64,000 nt of DNA. It comes from Impatiens glandulifera. Its lineage: Eukaryota > Streptophyta > Magnoliopsida > Ericales > Balsaminaceae. The translations under genes were made by a program, and so were the position numbers. The stretch is taken from the NCBI RefSeq assembly GCF_907164915.1, contig NC_061862.1, positions 36,147,522-36,211,521 of the forward strand, in the 5' to 3' direction. The stretch's first letter is position 1. Every line of letters begins with the position of its first letter. The notes under the pieces are model-generated. The model worked only from the letters and a program-made list of their open reading frames with translations. It was not told the DNA's origin and made no database searches. Positions 35,121 through 46,512 of the stretch are shown here, in pieces.

Positions 35121-35265
35121 TTCGCGAAACGCGAAATCCCTTCGCGTTACGCGAAAAGGGTAAATTCGTCAAAAAAAAAATAAGTGGTCATCAGATCAAT
35201 TTCAATTATCTGGTGACCACGGAGGCAATTTCCCTTATTTGTAGGGTCATTTCGTCCAATTTCCC
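35121..35265 (-). repeat. Right terminal inverted repeat of the Pack-MULE
   Basis: Inverse of 32387-32529, with palindromes TTCGCGAAACGCGAA (35121-35135) and TTCGCGTTACGCGAA (35141-35155). Confidence 0.85.
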
Positions 35266-35274
35266 CCAAACTTA

Positions 35275-36184
35275 CCTTTTCTAGATTGCTTCTTTAGTTT
35301 TAGACATTCTTTTCTGAAGTGTTTTACTCTTAACACCGGAAACAATTCACATTTTCTTTATCTTCAACATAGACTTAAAACTCTAAAAACAAAAAAAATT
35401 AAAAATAAAATTACCAAAATCAATGCAACTTCAAAACAAATAGTTAAGTATTATATCTATCCATAAGCCTTCATGGTAATAATAGGAGCATTCATATACT
35501 CATTCTACAAGTTCAACATGAGCTTATAAGAAGCTCTAGAATCGATCTGATATAGCTTGAATATATTTAAAAATAAATTTGACATTTTTAATTAAGATTT
35601 GATCAGGTTTAGTTACGAATTCAAAAGTTTATAGGTATGTAGTTTTTAATCTTTAAATTAGGAGAGTATCTCAGTGAAACTGATTATAACAACATACATT
35701 AAAACAATGCAATAAAATTTCAAAAGAATTGTCAGTATTGTTTTAGAGATGAAGAAACAATTGAACATTTGATGATGGCAGTGCACATGTCGCTTGCTAT
35801 ATAATTAGTCTTTTGAAAGATTATACAGTGAAAAAAAATATCATTGAAAAATAGATAGCTCGCTATCGGGTGTGATCTTGTGAAAGAAGCTGGGTGCAAT
35901 TTTGGCTTTCCTGCACTTGAATGTAATATAGGAATTGGAAACACATATTCTTCTTTACTTTTTGTTATTAATTACGTAGACAAATTAACATGACAATTAA
36001 TATTGAACTTTTGACATCAATATCAATCATAAGGTTAAGCTCTACATTAAATAGAAATGTTCTACAATAAAGTTAACACCTCTCAACTCTTAAATATATA
36101 CTTTGTTTTTTTTAAAAAAAAAAAATCCATAGTTTTTATTTTATTTAAAATGATCAATTTATATTAAAGTAATGATAAAAAAGG
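35275..36184. other. Intergenic, AT-rich
   Basis: No gene recognised. The 70-codon minus frame at 35732-35944 has no domain. Confidence 0.5.
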
Positions 36185-36620
36185 TTTAATTATAATACAA
36201 AATATGACACGAAAATAAATAAAAATATTAAAAAAAAGTCAAAAAATATAATAGGAACACATACAAACACGTTGTCGAATAAGTTATCGAGGCTCGTAGG
36301 TCTCGAGAAAAACTAATAACTCTCATACCCACTTTTCAAAGAACGTACTAAGAATAACATTATAAAGGATACGAATGAGACGACTATTATCATTAAAAAT
36401 TTAAACGATTATTTTTCAAATTAGATAGTTTACCAGAAAATAATGAGGATGATAACTCAATATGTAGATTTATTTTAATCAGTCGTCTCAATTCAAACTT
36501 TTCAAACAACTATCTAATGATTTAAACATCACCCACTGAATTTCAATTATACTCCAAAAAGTACTAATTACCCTCTCAAGTACAAACATCATTGCAAATA
36601 TATCATTATTTAAAACGTAA
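36185..36620 (-). mobile_element. degenerate LINE 3' fragment (copy 3)
   Basis: It aligns in the same word order with 2080-2560 and 20500-20820 (acgactat, ccagaaaataatgaggatgataactcaa, atcagtcg, caactatc, cacccactgaa, actccaaaaagt). Same orientation as the other two copies, no open frame. Confidence 0.5.
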
Positions 36621-37001
36621 TTTTACAATATAAAAAATACATGAGTACTCAAATATTGTGATGCCTGAAATTCCAAGTAATTTGATGGTTGAATCGTTCA
36701 AATAAAAAAGATGATTATGTGATGAGTAACGTAATTAAGGAAGAACTATAGTTTATTGAAAACTAAAAAGTCTAGATATCCTTTAATTACGGGCTGCCTC
36801 TGATCTCACACACACATACACAAAGAGACAGGCAGACAGATAGACAAGATGTTATTTTCTTAAGGTCATGGGGTTCATGATAGAGAGAAGCAAAAAGACA
36901 AGAAAAAAATAAATTCAATTAGATAATAATAGGTAGGTGTAGGAGTTCTCATATATAATATGAATTAATTTCCTATTCCAAAGCAAATATATACTGTGCA
37001 A
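36621..37001. other. Intergenic, possible promoter of the following transcript
   Basis: It contains a short CA/CAGA-rich tract (36808-36850). No gene. Confidence 0.35.
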
Positions 37002-38355
37002 TATATATATTGACCCTCCTCACTCACTCATCATCATCATTATCAATTTATCATCATTCATCCCACTTTCTTATTGCATAAACTCTTTCTAATTTCCTTC
37101 TTCACATGTCCATTGCCTCAACTACCACCACCACTAGAAAGAAAAAGAAAAAGAGAATCATATATATTTACCCACAATATCATGACTTCTCTAAAGAAGA
37201 AGAAGAAGAGGAGAAGGAAACCCTAGCCTACTTATGTTGATCTCATGAATGGATCTGGTCCATCCTTCCTTCTTTCTATCTCAGCTGGGAATTGAAGCTC
37301 AACGGTCCGATTGTTTACTAGATCCATCTAAATCTATACATGTAAGTCGACCCCATCTCTTGTAATCTACCCGCCTTTATCTTCATCTTGATCTTGGTCT
37401 TGATCTTGATTAGGGTAAAACACTACACACTAGCACATATTATATATAATGTTAGATCGGATTCAGAATCTAAATCAAAATCAAGTCTATAGTGGATCGA
37501 TCTGAGAATGTGATCTTCAAGACAGGTACCATGGAGTGGTTAATTAATTTGTAATATATAATTGGTGATCATCAAGAAGCAGGAAGATATATCAAATATG
37601 TCTAAATATGTGTATCCGCATACATAGGGCAGAAACCTGACATTCTTTCCATATTTATGTATGCTATTAAATAATGTTGTTTGGAGACCATGAATCACTT
37701 ATTGAAAGTTTTTATATACATATATATATATTTATATGTTAATTTGATTGTCAATAAAATTTGTCATGTATTCATCATGCATGTATGTTCTTCTAAATAT
37801 AATATATTGTTTTGTATCTATTAATTTATAGTAAACAAAATTACTAAATTTGTTCCTTTTAAATTGATCTCAGCTAAAGTATTTTAAAGTATATTAGTGT
37901 AACAAAGTCCAATGATATCCAAATGCATTAACCTCACTTGGTAATTTAACTTTTTAAGCATGCGTACTTAATTATGTTATATTAATATCATCTTTATTTG
38001 TATATAAATTACTGTAATATTCTAAAATTTATGAAAAATTATACTTACAAATCCATAGATCTAGATCTGGTATCTTATTAGAATTAAATAGATGGTAAGT
38101 TGGGTCACTGAGTTTATGCATTTTTCAAGGATTGAGTTTAGTGAAAAAAACTGCATTATTTTAACAATTTAAAAATAATTAAAGTTCTGCAATTTTATTT
38201 GCTTGATAATTTTCATTGTTCAGTTTATATCATTGTTTATAGAAATTTAACATTTATATAATTAACCAGGGCTTTGGAGCCCATGCAACTAGTAAAAGAG
38301 ATTTGATTGAAGAAGAATGGGGTTGAGGAAACATTGTAACATTAAATCAAAGATG
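37002..38355 (+). ncRNA. Candidate spliced non-coding transcript (low confidence)
   Basis: A TATA-like ATATATATAT at 37001-37010 is followed by transcript-leader-like CT/CAT-rich sequence (37011-37341) containing GAAGAAGAAGAAGAGGAGAAGG and no long ORF. It ends at a donor (CAT|GTAAGT at 37342). A matching polypyrimidine/CAG acceptor at 38269 opens a second exon-like block (GGCTTTGGAGCCCATGCAAC...). Around 37245-37330, ATGGATCTGG and CTAGATCCAT can pair across ~70 bases. It could be a lncRNA, a primary microRNA or the 5' UTR of a lost gene. I recognise no mature microRNA in it. Confidence 0.25.
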
Positions 38356-38459
38356 TAATAACTGATATACCATTTTTACAACCAAGTCATTTTCATGTTT
38401 TTATATACTTAGAAACAACTCCTTTCAAATCGTAAATATACATTTAATATTATTTATTT

Positions 38460-41400
38460 TGTGTTTATATCATTATAAAACATCATCATATCTTAAAAAT
38501 TAGATAATAAATAAATATATATATATATTATATATATATATAAACTTTTCAAAAAGAATAGTTTTTTTTCTTTATTTGTACGAGTTAGAGTTGGGAAAAG
38601 AGACGTGCTTGTATGGGCCGAGTTGTGCTTGCATAGGGCCGACACAGTTCTGATCAAATGGGCATTTGACCCGGCATGACTCATTTACAAAATCTGACAC
38701 AAACATTTTGATCATTTATTAATTAATGTAGTTCTTTAATATGGGCAGATTTCCTTTGGTATTCGTGATTAAGTTCTTTTATTTTGTTTGGATTTAAATA
38801 AAAAAATAAATAAAAAAACTAATAAAAATATATTTGATTTTCCAAAATCTTATTAGGAATAGTTTTTCAAGCAGGTTCACTAGTGAAGACAAGCAAGTAA
38901 ATGGAGTTTTTTTTTCTTAATTTACATAATAAGAAGGTCTCTCAATCTTTGAGTCCCTGTTATATATAAATTATATATTGTATTATTTTCAAATTAAAAC
39001 AAATAAAATATAAGAACATACAATGTTTTAGAGAGCCCATGCATCAAAAAGGAATATACGTTACCTACTAAGTATGTATAGTGTAAGAGATGGATGTTAG
39101 TTTTCTAAACAATTATAATTAGAATACATTATATCATAATATTGATACTATTGAGGCACGTAAATAGACTTTAAAAAAATAACAATTTAATGAATAAAAA
39201 TAAGGAACAACTAAATCACTACCCCTAACCTACTAGACTAATAACTATAACCCACTAAGCTAATACTAATTAAAGTAAAAAATTAAAGATACACTAACAT
39301 AATGACTTATTCAATTATATTACACTAATCAACATATAATAAAATTAAATGAAATTGGGATAACACGATATAACCTATTACAATGAGCAATGCGTCCAAG
39401 ATGACATGATACGACCATCTTGCACACAAGCATGCCTACATAGACACACTATTTTAAGCACAATAGTAATTGACCGCCATGACACAAATAATGTGTCGTA
39501 TTTTTCACAAATCATTAAGCATAATATGACACGAAACAATAAATGTATAATTTATGTCCACGCATAGGTACAAGTATGGTACATAATAATTTCAATGACT
39601 ATTTATCATTGATAATTGATCTTTTAAGTATCATATTTATTTAAAAAAAATAAAGGTAAATAATTAAATAAATAAATAAATTTATTTTTGTTATAAGACA
39701 TTAATTAAGAGATAATAGGTTTTTATATAAGTTAATAAGATTATGTAAGAAACTAAAATTGGATACAAAAAATATTAGAGGTGGTGTGTTGGATGAGGTG
39801 GAATTGGAATTGGAATTGGCATTGGAATTCTAATTCCAATTCCATGAGAATTGGCATTGAATTACAATTCAATTCCTATGTTTGGAAAAATGATAGAATT
39901 GTAATTCAATTCCAATTCCTATGTTTGGAAAAATGATAGAATTGTAATTCAATTTTAATTCCAATGTTTGTAAAATAAAATATCGGTTCAAAATGTTAAC
40001 TTTTAAAATATGTTTTCACGTTTTGGCACGTTTAATACGTTTTTGACATTTTTTCACATTTTACACGTTTTTTACGTTTTTCACACATTTTAACACGTTT
40101 TTCATGATTTTCACACGTTCTAACACGTTTTTCACGTTTTCCAAACGTTTTTCACATGTTTTAACACGTTTTCACACTTTTTCACGTTTTTCACACGTTT
40201 TAACACGTTTTTTCACATTTTCACATTTGCACACGTTTTAACACGTTTTTCACACGTTTTAACACGTTTTTCACATTTTCACCACGTTTTTCACACCGTT
40301 TAACACGTTTTCACGTTTTCACGTTTTTCCACGATTTTCAAACGTTTTTCAACGTTTTCTCACACTGTTTTTCACAGGTTTTTCACGTTTTCACGTTTTT
40401 CACACGTTTTAACACGTTTTTCAACACGTTTGTAACAAGTTTTTCAATCGTTTTAACACATTTTTTCACATTTTCACACGTTTCTTAACACGTTTTTCAC
40501 ACGGTTTCTTTAAACACGGTTTTTACCCATTTTCACACGTTTTTCACGTTTTTTACACGTTTTTAACACATTTTAACGTTTTTCAAACGTTTTGCACATG
40601 TTTTTCACAGTTTTTCCACCCCGTCTTCTCACCGGTTTTTCCCCCACCCCAAACCCCCGTTTTCCTGGTAACACGTTTTTCACATTTTTCCACACAAGTT
40701 TTAACACGTTTTTTTTAACGGTTTTCACGTTTTTTACACGTCTGCACCACTGTTTTCACATTTTTCACACATCTTCAACAACGTCTTTTTCACATTTTCA
40801 CACATTTTCACGTTTTCACACATATTTCACATTTTCACACGTTTTTCACACGTTTTTCACGTTTTCACATTTTCACACGTTTTAACACGTTTTTCACGTT
40901 TTACACGTTTTTCACGTTTTAACACGTTTTAACACGTTTTTCACGTTTTCACGTTTTTTACACGTTTTAACACGTTTTTTACGTTTACACACGTTTTTTA
41001 CAAGTTTTTCACATTTTCACACATCTTTCATGTTTTTTTACACGTTTTTAACACGTTTTCACGTTTTTCACACGTTTTTACACGTTTTTAACACGTTTTC
41101 ACGTTTTTTCACACGTTTTCTACATTTTTGCCACATTTAACATGTTTTTGACATTTTTAATATGTTTAACATGTTTTTCACACGTTTTGATAGGTTTAAA
41201 ACGTGTTAAACCTATCAAAAACGTAAAAACGTATCAAAAATGTGTTAAATATGTCAAATAAGTGAAAAACTTGTTAAACGTGCCAAAACGTGAAAAACGT
41301 GTTAAACGTGTCAAAACGTGTTAAATGTGTTAAAAATGTGTCAAACGTGTCAAAAACGTAAAAAACATGTGAAACGTGTCAACAATGTGTTAAACGTGTT

Positions 41401-43490
41401 AAAAACGTTTTAAACGTGTTAAAAACATGGAAACGTGTTAAACATTCCAAACATGTGAAAAACTTGTTAAACATGTCAAAACTTGAAAAACGTGTTAAAC
41501 GTGTCAAAAATGTGTAAACGTGTTAAAAACGTAAAAAAAGTGGTTAATTGTGGTAAAGACGTAAAAGACATGTTAAACGTGTCAAAAACGTAAAAAATGT
41601 GTTAAATGTGTCAAAAACATGAAAAACGTTTAAACGTGTCAAAAACTGTTAAGTATAATGAAAAACTTGTTAAACGGGTCAAAACTGTTTAAACGTGCCA
41701 AAACTGTGTTAAACGTTCAAAAATGTGGTAAACGTGTCAAAAACGTCAAAAAAATGTGTTAAAGTGTGTTAAAAACGTGAAAACGTGTTAAACCTGTCAA
41801 AAAACCTGTTAAATATGTGAAAAACTTGTTAAACGTGCCAAAACGTGAAAAAACGTGTACAACATGTCAAAAATGTGATACACGTGTTAAAAACGTAAAA
41901 TAACGTGTTAAATGTGTCAAAAACGGGAAAACGCGTTAACATGTCAAACACGTAAAAAAACGTGTTAAATGTGTACAAAAACGTGAAAACGTGTTAACGC
42001 GTCCAAAACGTGTTAATATGTGAAAAACTTGTTAAACGTGCCAAAACGTAGCAAAATGTGCCCAAATATAAAAAGCGTGTCAAAAACGTGTTAAAAACTT
42101 AAAAAATCATGTTAAACGTGTCAAAACGTGTTAAACGTGTTTAAAAAACGTGAAATCATGTTAAACCGTAGTTTAACGTGTCAAAAGACGTGAAAAATGC
42201 GTAATAGATGGTGTCAAAAACGTGTTAAACATGTCAAGGACGTGAAAAACGTGTTAATGTGTCAAAACGTGTTAAACGTGACAAAAACGGTTAAACGTGC
42301 AAAAACGTGTTAACCCAGGTTAAAAACATGAAAATCATGTTAAACGTGTCAAAAACGTGTTAGACGGTGTCAAGGACGTGAAAACGTGGTTAAATGTGTC
42401 AAAAACGTGTTAAACGTGCCGAACCGTGTTAAACGTGCCAAAAACGTGTTAAACGTGCCGAAATATGAAAATATGTTAAACATGTAAAAAATGTGGTGAA
42501 ACGTGTTTAATGTGTGAAAACGTGTTAAAATTGTCAAACATAAAAAAACGTGTTAATTTGGATTACAATTCCGACTAAAAAGATAGGAATTGAGAACTAT
42601 CAAATTACACTATATTGAATTCCATTGGAATTCTAATTCCAATTCCAATTCTTAATATTAAAATGTCTAACAAACATAAGAATTGGAATTGGACCCTCCA
42701 ATTCCAATTCCAATGCCAATTCCAGGGTTATCAAACACACCCTTAGTGATTTTATTAAAATTTTAAATAATAAGACTTTATATTGAGGATAAGATTTTCC
42801 CTCTTTATATATGGTCTCTTCATATATAATTGATTTACCATAAAGGATATGGGTGATAATTTAGTTTCAACTCAATCATCTACATAAACCCGTATTTTCA
42901 ATAAACGAATAATATTTTATTTTCTTTATCATTTATTTGTAACACAATATATGTTTTTTTTAATGTTTTTAATTATTTTTAATTTTGTTTTATCTTTTAA
43001 GATTTGTTATAAAAAAAAAATAAGTTTAATTATTAATAAGGTTTAAGTTAAAATGTGATGCATTGGAACATTACATGAATAGATTCGTTACAAAAGATAA
43101 TGACTATATCAATTCTCTTTAAACAAAAAAAAATCTGAAAATGTGAACTGAGTGATAAAGTGTAGGATTAACTGATTATAAGTTTACATTATGTTTTTTT
43201 AAATATTTTGATACAATTAAATCAGCATTTTTATATTATTTTTTTAAAGAGTAATTGACATTTTTTAATGATTTTTTATATTATTTTTTAAAATATATAT
43301 TATATTATTTTATTATTTTATACTATTAAATAAATATGAAAGACATTTTTTAACCCATCTAAAAATTAACAACAAGTAAAATTAATTTTAAAAATATAAT
43401 AGGGTTAGTTAAATATATATGTATTTTAAAATATTTTTTATTATTTTATTTCCCAACTTTTATTCATTTATTATTATTTATTTATTTCTA
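38460..43490 (+). repeat. Tandem duplication, copy 1 (split by an insertion)
   Basis: 38460-39777 plus 42743-43490 are collinear and highly similar to 43491-45505. Shared landmarks are CTTTTCAAAAAGAATAG, GACGTGCTTGTATGGGCCGA, TGACCCGGCATGACTC, and then GGTCTCTTCATATATAATTG. The two halves are separated by the foldback element at 39778-42742. No gene is recognised in the unit. The 63-codon minus frame at 38493-38684 is not convincing. Confidence 0.88.
39778..42742. mobile_element. Giant foldback element with TTA target duplication (~2.97 kb)
   Basis: It is flanked by TTA (39775-39777 and 42743-42745). The outer ends match as inverted repeats (GGTGTGTTGGAT / GGTGTGTTTGATAA, each followed by iterated GGAATTGGAATTGG), as in Harbinger-type MITEs. 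The interior is ~1.2 kb of variants of TTTTTCACACGTTTTAACACG, then ~1.35 kb of its reverse complement (CGTGTTAAACGTGTCAAAAA). The two arms meet at a clean palindrome (TTTTGATAGGTTTAA ... TTAAACCTATCAAAA, centre near 41202). The second copy of the surrounding duplication lacks the element and shows the empty site near 44765. No genuine ORF: the 97-codon frame at 40592 is repeat translation. Confidence 0.85.
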
Positions 43491-45505
43491 TTTTTTGTTT
43501 TATATCATTATAAAAAATTATATAAATATATATAAACTTTTCAAAAAGAATAGTTTTTTTTTTCTTTTATTTGTACAAGTTAGAGTTGGGCAAAAGAGAC
43601 GTGCTTGTATGGGCCGAGTTGTGCTTGCATAGGCCGACACAGTTCTGATCAAATGGGCATTTGACCCGGCATGACTCATTTACAAAATCTGACAAAGACA
43701 TTTTGATCATTTATTAATTAATGTAGTTCTTTAATATGGGCAGATTTCCTTTGGTATTCATGATTAAGCTCTTTTATTTTGTTTGGATTGAAATAAAAAG
43801 AATAAATAAATAAAAAACTAATAAAAATATATTTGATTTATACTTTTCCAAAATCTCTAGGAATAGTTTTTCAAGCAGTTCACTCGTGAAGACAAGCAAG
43901 TTATTGGAGTTTTTTTTCTTAATTTACATAATAAGAAGGTCTCTCACTCTTTGAGTCCCTGTTATATATAAATTATATTAATTATTATTTTCAAATTAAA
44001 ACAAATAAAATATAAGAACATACAATGTTTGAGAGAGCCCATACATCAAAAGGAATATACATTACCTACTATTATGTATAGTGTAAGGGACAGATGTTAG
44101 TTTTCTAACAAATTATAATTAAGAATACATGATCATAATATTGATAACTATTGAGGCACTTAAATAGACTTTAAAAATAACAATTTATGAATAAAATTAA
44201 GGAAACAACTAAATCACTAACCCACTAACCTACTAGACTAATAACTATAACCCACTAAGCTAATAACTAATTAAAGTAAAAATTAAAGATACACTAACAT
44301 AATGACTTATTCAGTTATATTAACTAATTAACAGTATAATAAAAATCAAATTAAAATAGGATAACACGATATAACCATGTTATACCTGAGCAATACGTTA
44401 AGATAACATGATATAACAATCTTGCACACGAGCATTACCTACATAGACACACTTTTATGAGCACAACGTGTAATTGACTATCACGACACAAATAATGTGT
44501 CGTGCTTTTCACAAATCATTAAACATATATTGACACGAAACGAAAAATGTATGATTATGTCACGTATAGGTACACGTACGGTATATAATGATTCAATGAC
44601 TATTTATTGTTGAAATTGATTTTTTAAGTACAATATTTATTTTAAAAAATAAAGGTAAATAATTAAATAAATAAATTTATATTTCTTATTAAAACGTTAA
44701 GAGATGATAGGTTTTATATAAGTCAATAAGATTAATTTAAAGAAATAAAATTGATATACAAAAATATGAGTGATTAATTTTTTATTTTAAATAATAAGGC
44801 TTTATAACGAGGATAAGATTTTTCTCTCTTTATATATGGTCTCTTCATATATAATTGATTTATCATATGAGAGATATGGTGATAATTTATCAACTAAAAA
44901 GTATCAACTCAATAATCTACATAAACCTGTGTTTCCAATAAATGAATATTATTTTATTTCTTCATCATTTATTGTAACACAATATATGATTTTTTTTAAT
45001 GTTTTCAATTTTTTTTTTAAATTTTGTTTTATCTTTAAGATTTGTTATAAAAAAAAATGTAACTATTCATAAGGTTTGAAGTTAAAATTTGATACATTGA
45101 TTGGAACATTACATGAATGGATTTGTTACAAAATATAAAGACTATATCAATTATCTTAAACGTTTGAAAATGTGAGTTGAAAATTCAAATTCAGTGTAGT
45201 GATTAACTGATTATAAGTTTGTTTACAGTATTTTTTTTTTAAATCTTTTGATACAATTAAATATTAAAGAGGTAATTGACATTTTTGTAATGATTTTTTA
45301 TATTATTTTTTAAAATATATATTATATTATTTATTATTTATACTATTAAATAAATATGATAGACATTTTTTAACCCATCTAAAAATTACAACAGGTAAGA
45401 TTAATTTGAAAAATAATAAATGGTTAGTTAAATATATATTATTTTAAAAATTTTTTATTATTTTATTTTCCAACGTTTATTTATTTATTATTTCTATTTT
45501 TTTTT
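43491..45505 (+). repeat. Tandem duplication, copy 2 (uninterrupted)
   Basis: Direct copy of 38460-43490 without the foldback. The junction equivalent to the insertion site reads ACAAAAATATGAGTGATT. Copies differ by scattered substitutions and short indels, so the duplication is not recent. Confidence 0.88.
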
Positions 45506-46130
45506 GTTTAATAATATTTTTTTTTTTAAATAATGAAATTGTTTTTTAAAATAATAATATTAATTATTAAAATAAAATGTATATCACCTATTTTTGATAT
45601 TAAGTATTAGGAAACTATTAAGTATTTATATAATAATTCTTAAGTAAAATATAAACTAAGTTTTACAAAATAAGAAAATTAAAACTAATAATTACTATAT
45701 TATTAAATTGATATTTTAAAATTATTTATTATTCTTTTAAATATATAAAAATAAATTCATAAAATATAATACATACTAGTATATATATATATATTTAAAT
45801 ATCAAATAAAAATAATTAATTATTTTATATTTAACATATTATAATAACTAATAAATATATATTATTTTAATTATAATGATAATTTTTAGTTGTACAGTTT
45901 TATACAAAATATTACGTTATTATTAAAACATTTAATTATATTATTTTTAAAAATATATTATTATTAAATAAAAAAGTTAAATAATAAAAATAAATTAAAA
46001 AATAAAAGATTAATAGCAAAATATTTAAGTTAAAGATAAACAAATATCAATTAAATATTTTCTAAACTATTGAATTGAATGTGGGTTGTAAAACGGGTCA
46101 AAACTTTATCCGGGTTAGTAGTATTGGGTA
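45506..46130. other. AT-rich spacer
   Basis: Low-complexity A/T sequence, no feature. Confidence 0.6.
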
Positions 46131-46512
46131 GTCAAAAATGTACAGTTTTTCTCTTTCCCTCATAAGCCCTAATCCTTCTTCCATATCCATACAGTCTGTA
46201 ATAATCCGGTCTCATTGTTTCGTTTCCAAGTCCTCTTGTCTATCCTGCATTGATCGTTTAGGTTTTGGGTGCTGTTGAAGAAAGGAACAATCCCTATATA
46301 ACCATCTATTGTCAAGAGATTTCCAGGTCCCATTGTACCATCACTTTGGGACGTGGCGGCCAGTACTTAGCTACTTTTTATCCTTAACAATTATTCTACC
46401 ACTACTTTCTGAATCTTTGTATGGACTATTGAGTTGGGTTTGTTTCTTTCAGATGAAATTTTGTTATTTGGTGTAAATATCTGGTCATTTACTTCGAAAC
46501 CCTGATTTGCAG
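46131..46512 (+). promoter_or_regulatory. Leader-like sequence before the SAM-domain gene
   Basis: A CT-rich block with CATAAGCCCTAATCC resembles a plant 5' UTR (the AAGCCCTAA word is common in leaders of housekeeping genes). It probably holds the first, non-coding or lost coding exon. No in-frame ATG leading into the exon at 46513 was found. Confidence 0.35.

Larger units (their letters stand above)
32387..35265. mobile_element. Pack-MULE (Mutator-like element carrying host gene fragments), 2879 bp
   Basis: Long terminal inverted repeats of ~140 bp (32387-32529 and 35121-35265) share GGGAAATTGGACGAAAATGA.., CTCCGTGGTCACC, and two small palindromes. A perfect 9-bp duplication CCAAACTTA flanks the element (32378-32386 and 35266-35274). 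Long inverted repeats plus a 9-bp duplication define Mutator-like elements. No transposase is present. Instead the interior has exon-like blocks on both strands: a spliced + strand unit ending at 33597 and a minus-strand ATG8-interacting-protein-like fragment (34130-34323). CT-rich leader-like sequences lie just inside each inverted repeat. Confidence 0.88.

Noticed and set aside
34937..35284. 115-codon ORF starting Cys/Ser-rich
   Set aside because: Antisense of a GAGCACCACGAC repeat and of the Pack-MULE inverted repeat. Extends past the element end, so not a cargo gene.
37240..37345. Known microRNA precursor
   Set aside because: The inverted repeat is short and no mature plant microRNA sequence that I know is present.
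40592..40885. 97-codon ORF of Phe/His/Thr repeats
   Set aside because: Pure translation of the CACGTTTT minisatellite arm. No start context, composition entirely set by the repeat.
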